From an uncultured Actinoplanes sp. (GTDB taxonomy: Bacteria > Actinomycetota > Actinomycetes > Mycobacteriales > Micromonosporaceae), in the NCBI GenBank assembly GCA_934667465.1, contig CAKUMG010000061.1, positions 1-13,731 on the forward strand: DNA of 13,731 bases. The letters are read 5' to 3'. The position numbers and the translations under genes are program-made. Below the pieces are notes generated by a model. The model searched no databases and was not told the origin of the DNA. It saw nothing but the letters and a program-made list of their open reading frames with translations. Positions within the stretch are counted from its first letter, which is position 1, and every line of letters starts with the position of its first letter. Shown here in pieces: positions 13,516-13,731 of the stretch.

Positions 13516-13731
13516 CGGGATTGCCGGCGGGAGGCGGGGTGTCGGCGGCCCGCCCGGCGGCCGGCAGCCAGAGGACGAACGTGCTCCCCTCCCCCAGCGC
13601 GGAGAACGCCGCCACCTGCCCGCCGTGCGACTCGACGATCTGCCGCACGATCGCGAGACCGAGCCCGGTCCTCCGCTCGCGGGCAGCGGCAGCGGAACCG
13701 TGGGCGCCGCGCCAGAAGCGGTCGAAGACGC
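13505..13731 (-). CDS. Sensor histidine kinase, C-terminal fragment (5' end outside window)
   Basis: The last 74 residues of a two-component sensor kinase, which autophosphorylates on His and passes phosphate to a response regulator. VFDRFWRGAHG at the first visible residues is the F box, and RTGLGLAIVRQIVESHGG at 20-37 is the G2 box of the HATPase domain. EGSTFVLWLP at 47-56 is the usual final strand. A short Pro/Ala-rich tail follows (RAADTPPPAGNPVRP). The His-containing dimerisation domain, sensor domain and membrane segments lie beyond the window. The response-regulator partner is probably further in that direction, as no such gene lies on this side. The stop is 27 bases from the convergent LysR stop. 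The cue cannot be inferred. Confidence 0.93.
   Translation of the reverse strand, partial: VFDRFWRGAHGSAAAARERRTGLGLAIVRQIVESHGGQVAAFSALGEGSTFVLWLPAAGRAADTPPPAGNPVRP

Overview
This is a high-GC window with strong C/G preference at third codon positions. Its gene order (ppk1, mutT1, hupB, leuD, leuC, IclR regulator, tRNA-Glu/tRNA-Gln, FAH-family enzyme) is the classic actinobacterial arrangement, known from Mycobacterium tuberculosis as Rv2984 to Rv2993c. The SDR/TetR pair, the EamA/LysR pair and the protein flavour suggest a filamentous actinomycete, perhaps Micromonosporaceae (Actinoplanes-like). That family assignment is inference; the phylum is well supported.

Layout. 1-1979 (+): the 3' half of polyphosphate kinase, followed after 5 bases by a NUDIX plus histidine-phosphatase fusion of the MutT1 type. 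1936-2415 (-): a small three-helix membrane protein of unknown function that overlaps the end of mutT1. 2461-3515 (-): a strong hairpin terminator and an HU nucleoid protein with an unusually long Lys/Ala/Thr tail. 3516-3957: the longest gene-free stretch, carrying a cluster of hairpins and a 22-bp palindrome. 3958-6007 (-): leuD and leuC, encoding isopropylmalate isomerase. 6057-6743 (+): the divergent IclR regulator (LtbR/NdgR type), very probably controlling leuCD. 6766-7076 (-): a 5'-truncated metallo-beta-lactamase-fold remnant ending at the terminator of tRNA-Glu. 7112-7354 (-): tRNA-Gln(CTG) and tRNA-Glu(CTC), cotranscribed from a visible promoter.

7468-9096: a divergent NmrA-like NAD(P)-binding protein and TetR regulator with two copies of an inverted-repeat operator between them. 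9100-9903 (-): an FAH-family hydrolase/isomerase. 10124-11098 (+): a conserved actinobacterial His/Cys-rich protein often labelled '3-methyladenine DNA glycosylase' without visible support. 11186-12520 (-): the ribosome-rescue hydrolase ArfB and an EamA-family exporter, probably one transcript. 12587-13477 (+): a divergent LysR regulator with its own operator and probable leaderless start. 13505-13731 (-): the C-terminal end of a sensor histidine kinase that runs off the window.

Most of the window is core chromosome. I see no phage, transposase, CRISPR, toxin-antitoxin or defence cassette, and no clear new system. The items most worth a second look are the expanded HU tail, the hairpin cluster in front of hupB, the uncharacterised His/Cys-rich protein, the twin TetR operator, and the gene remnant beside the tRNA terminator.
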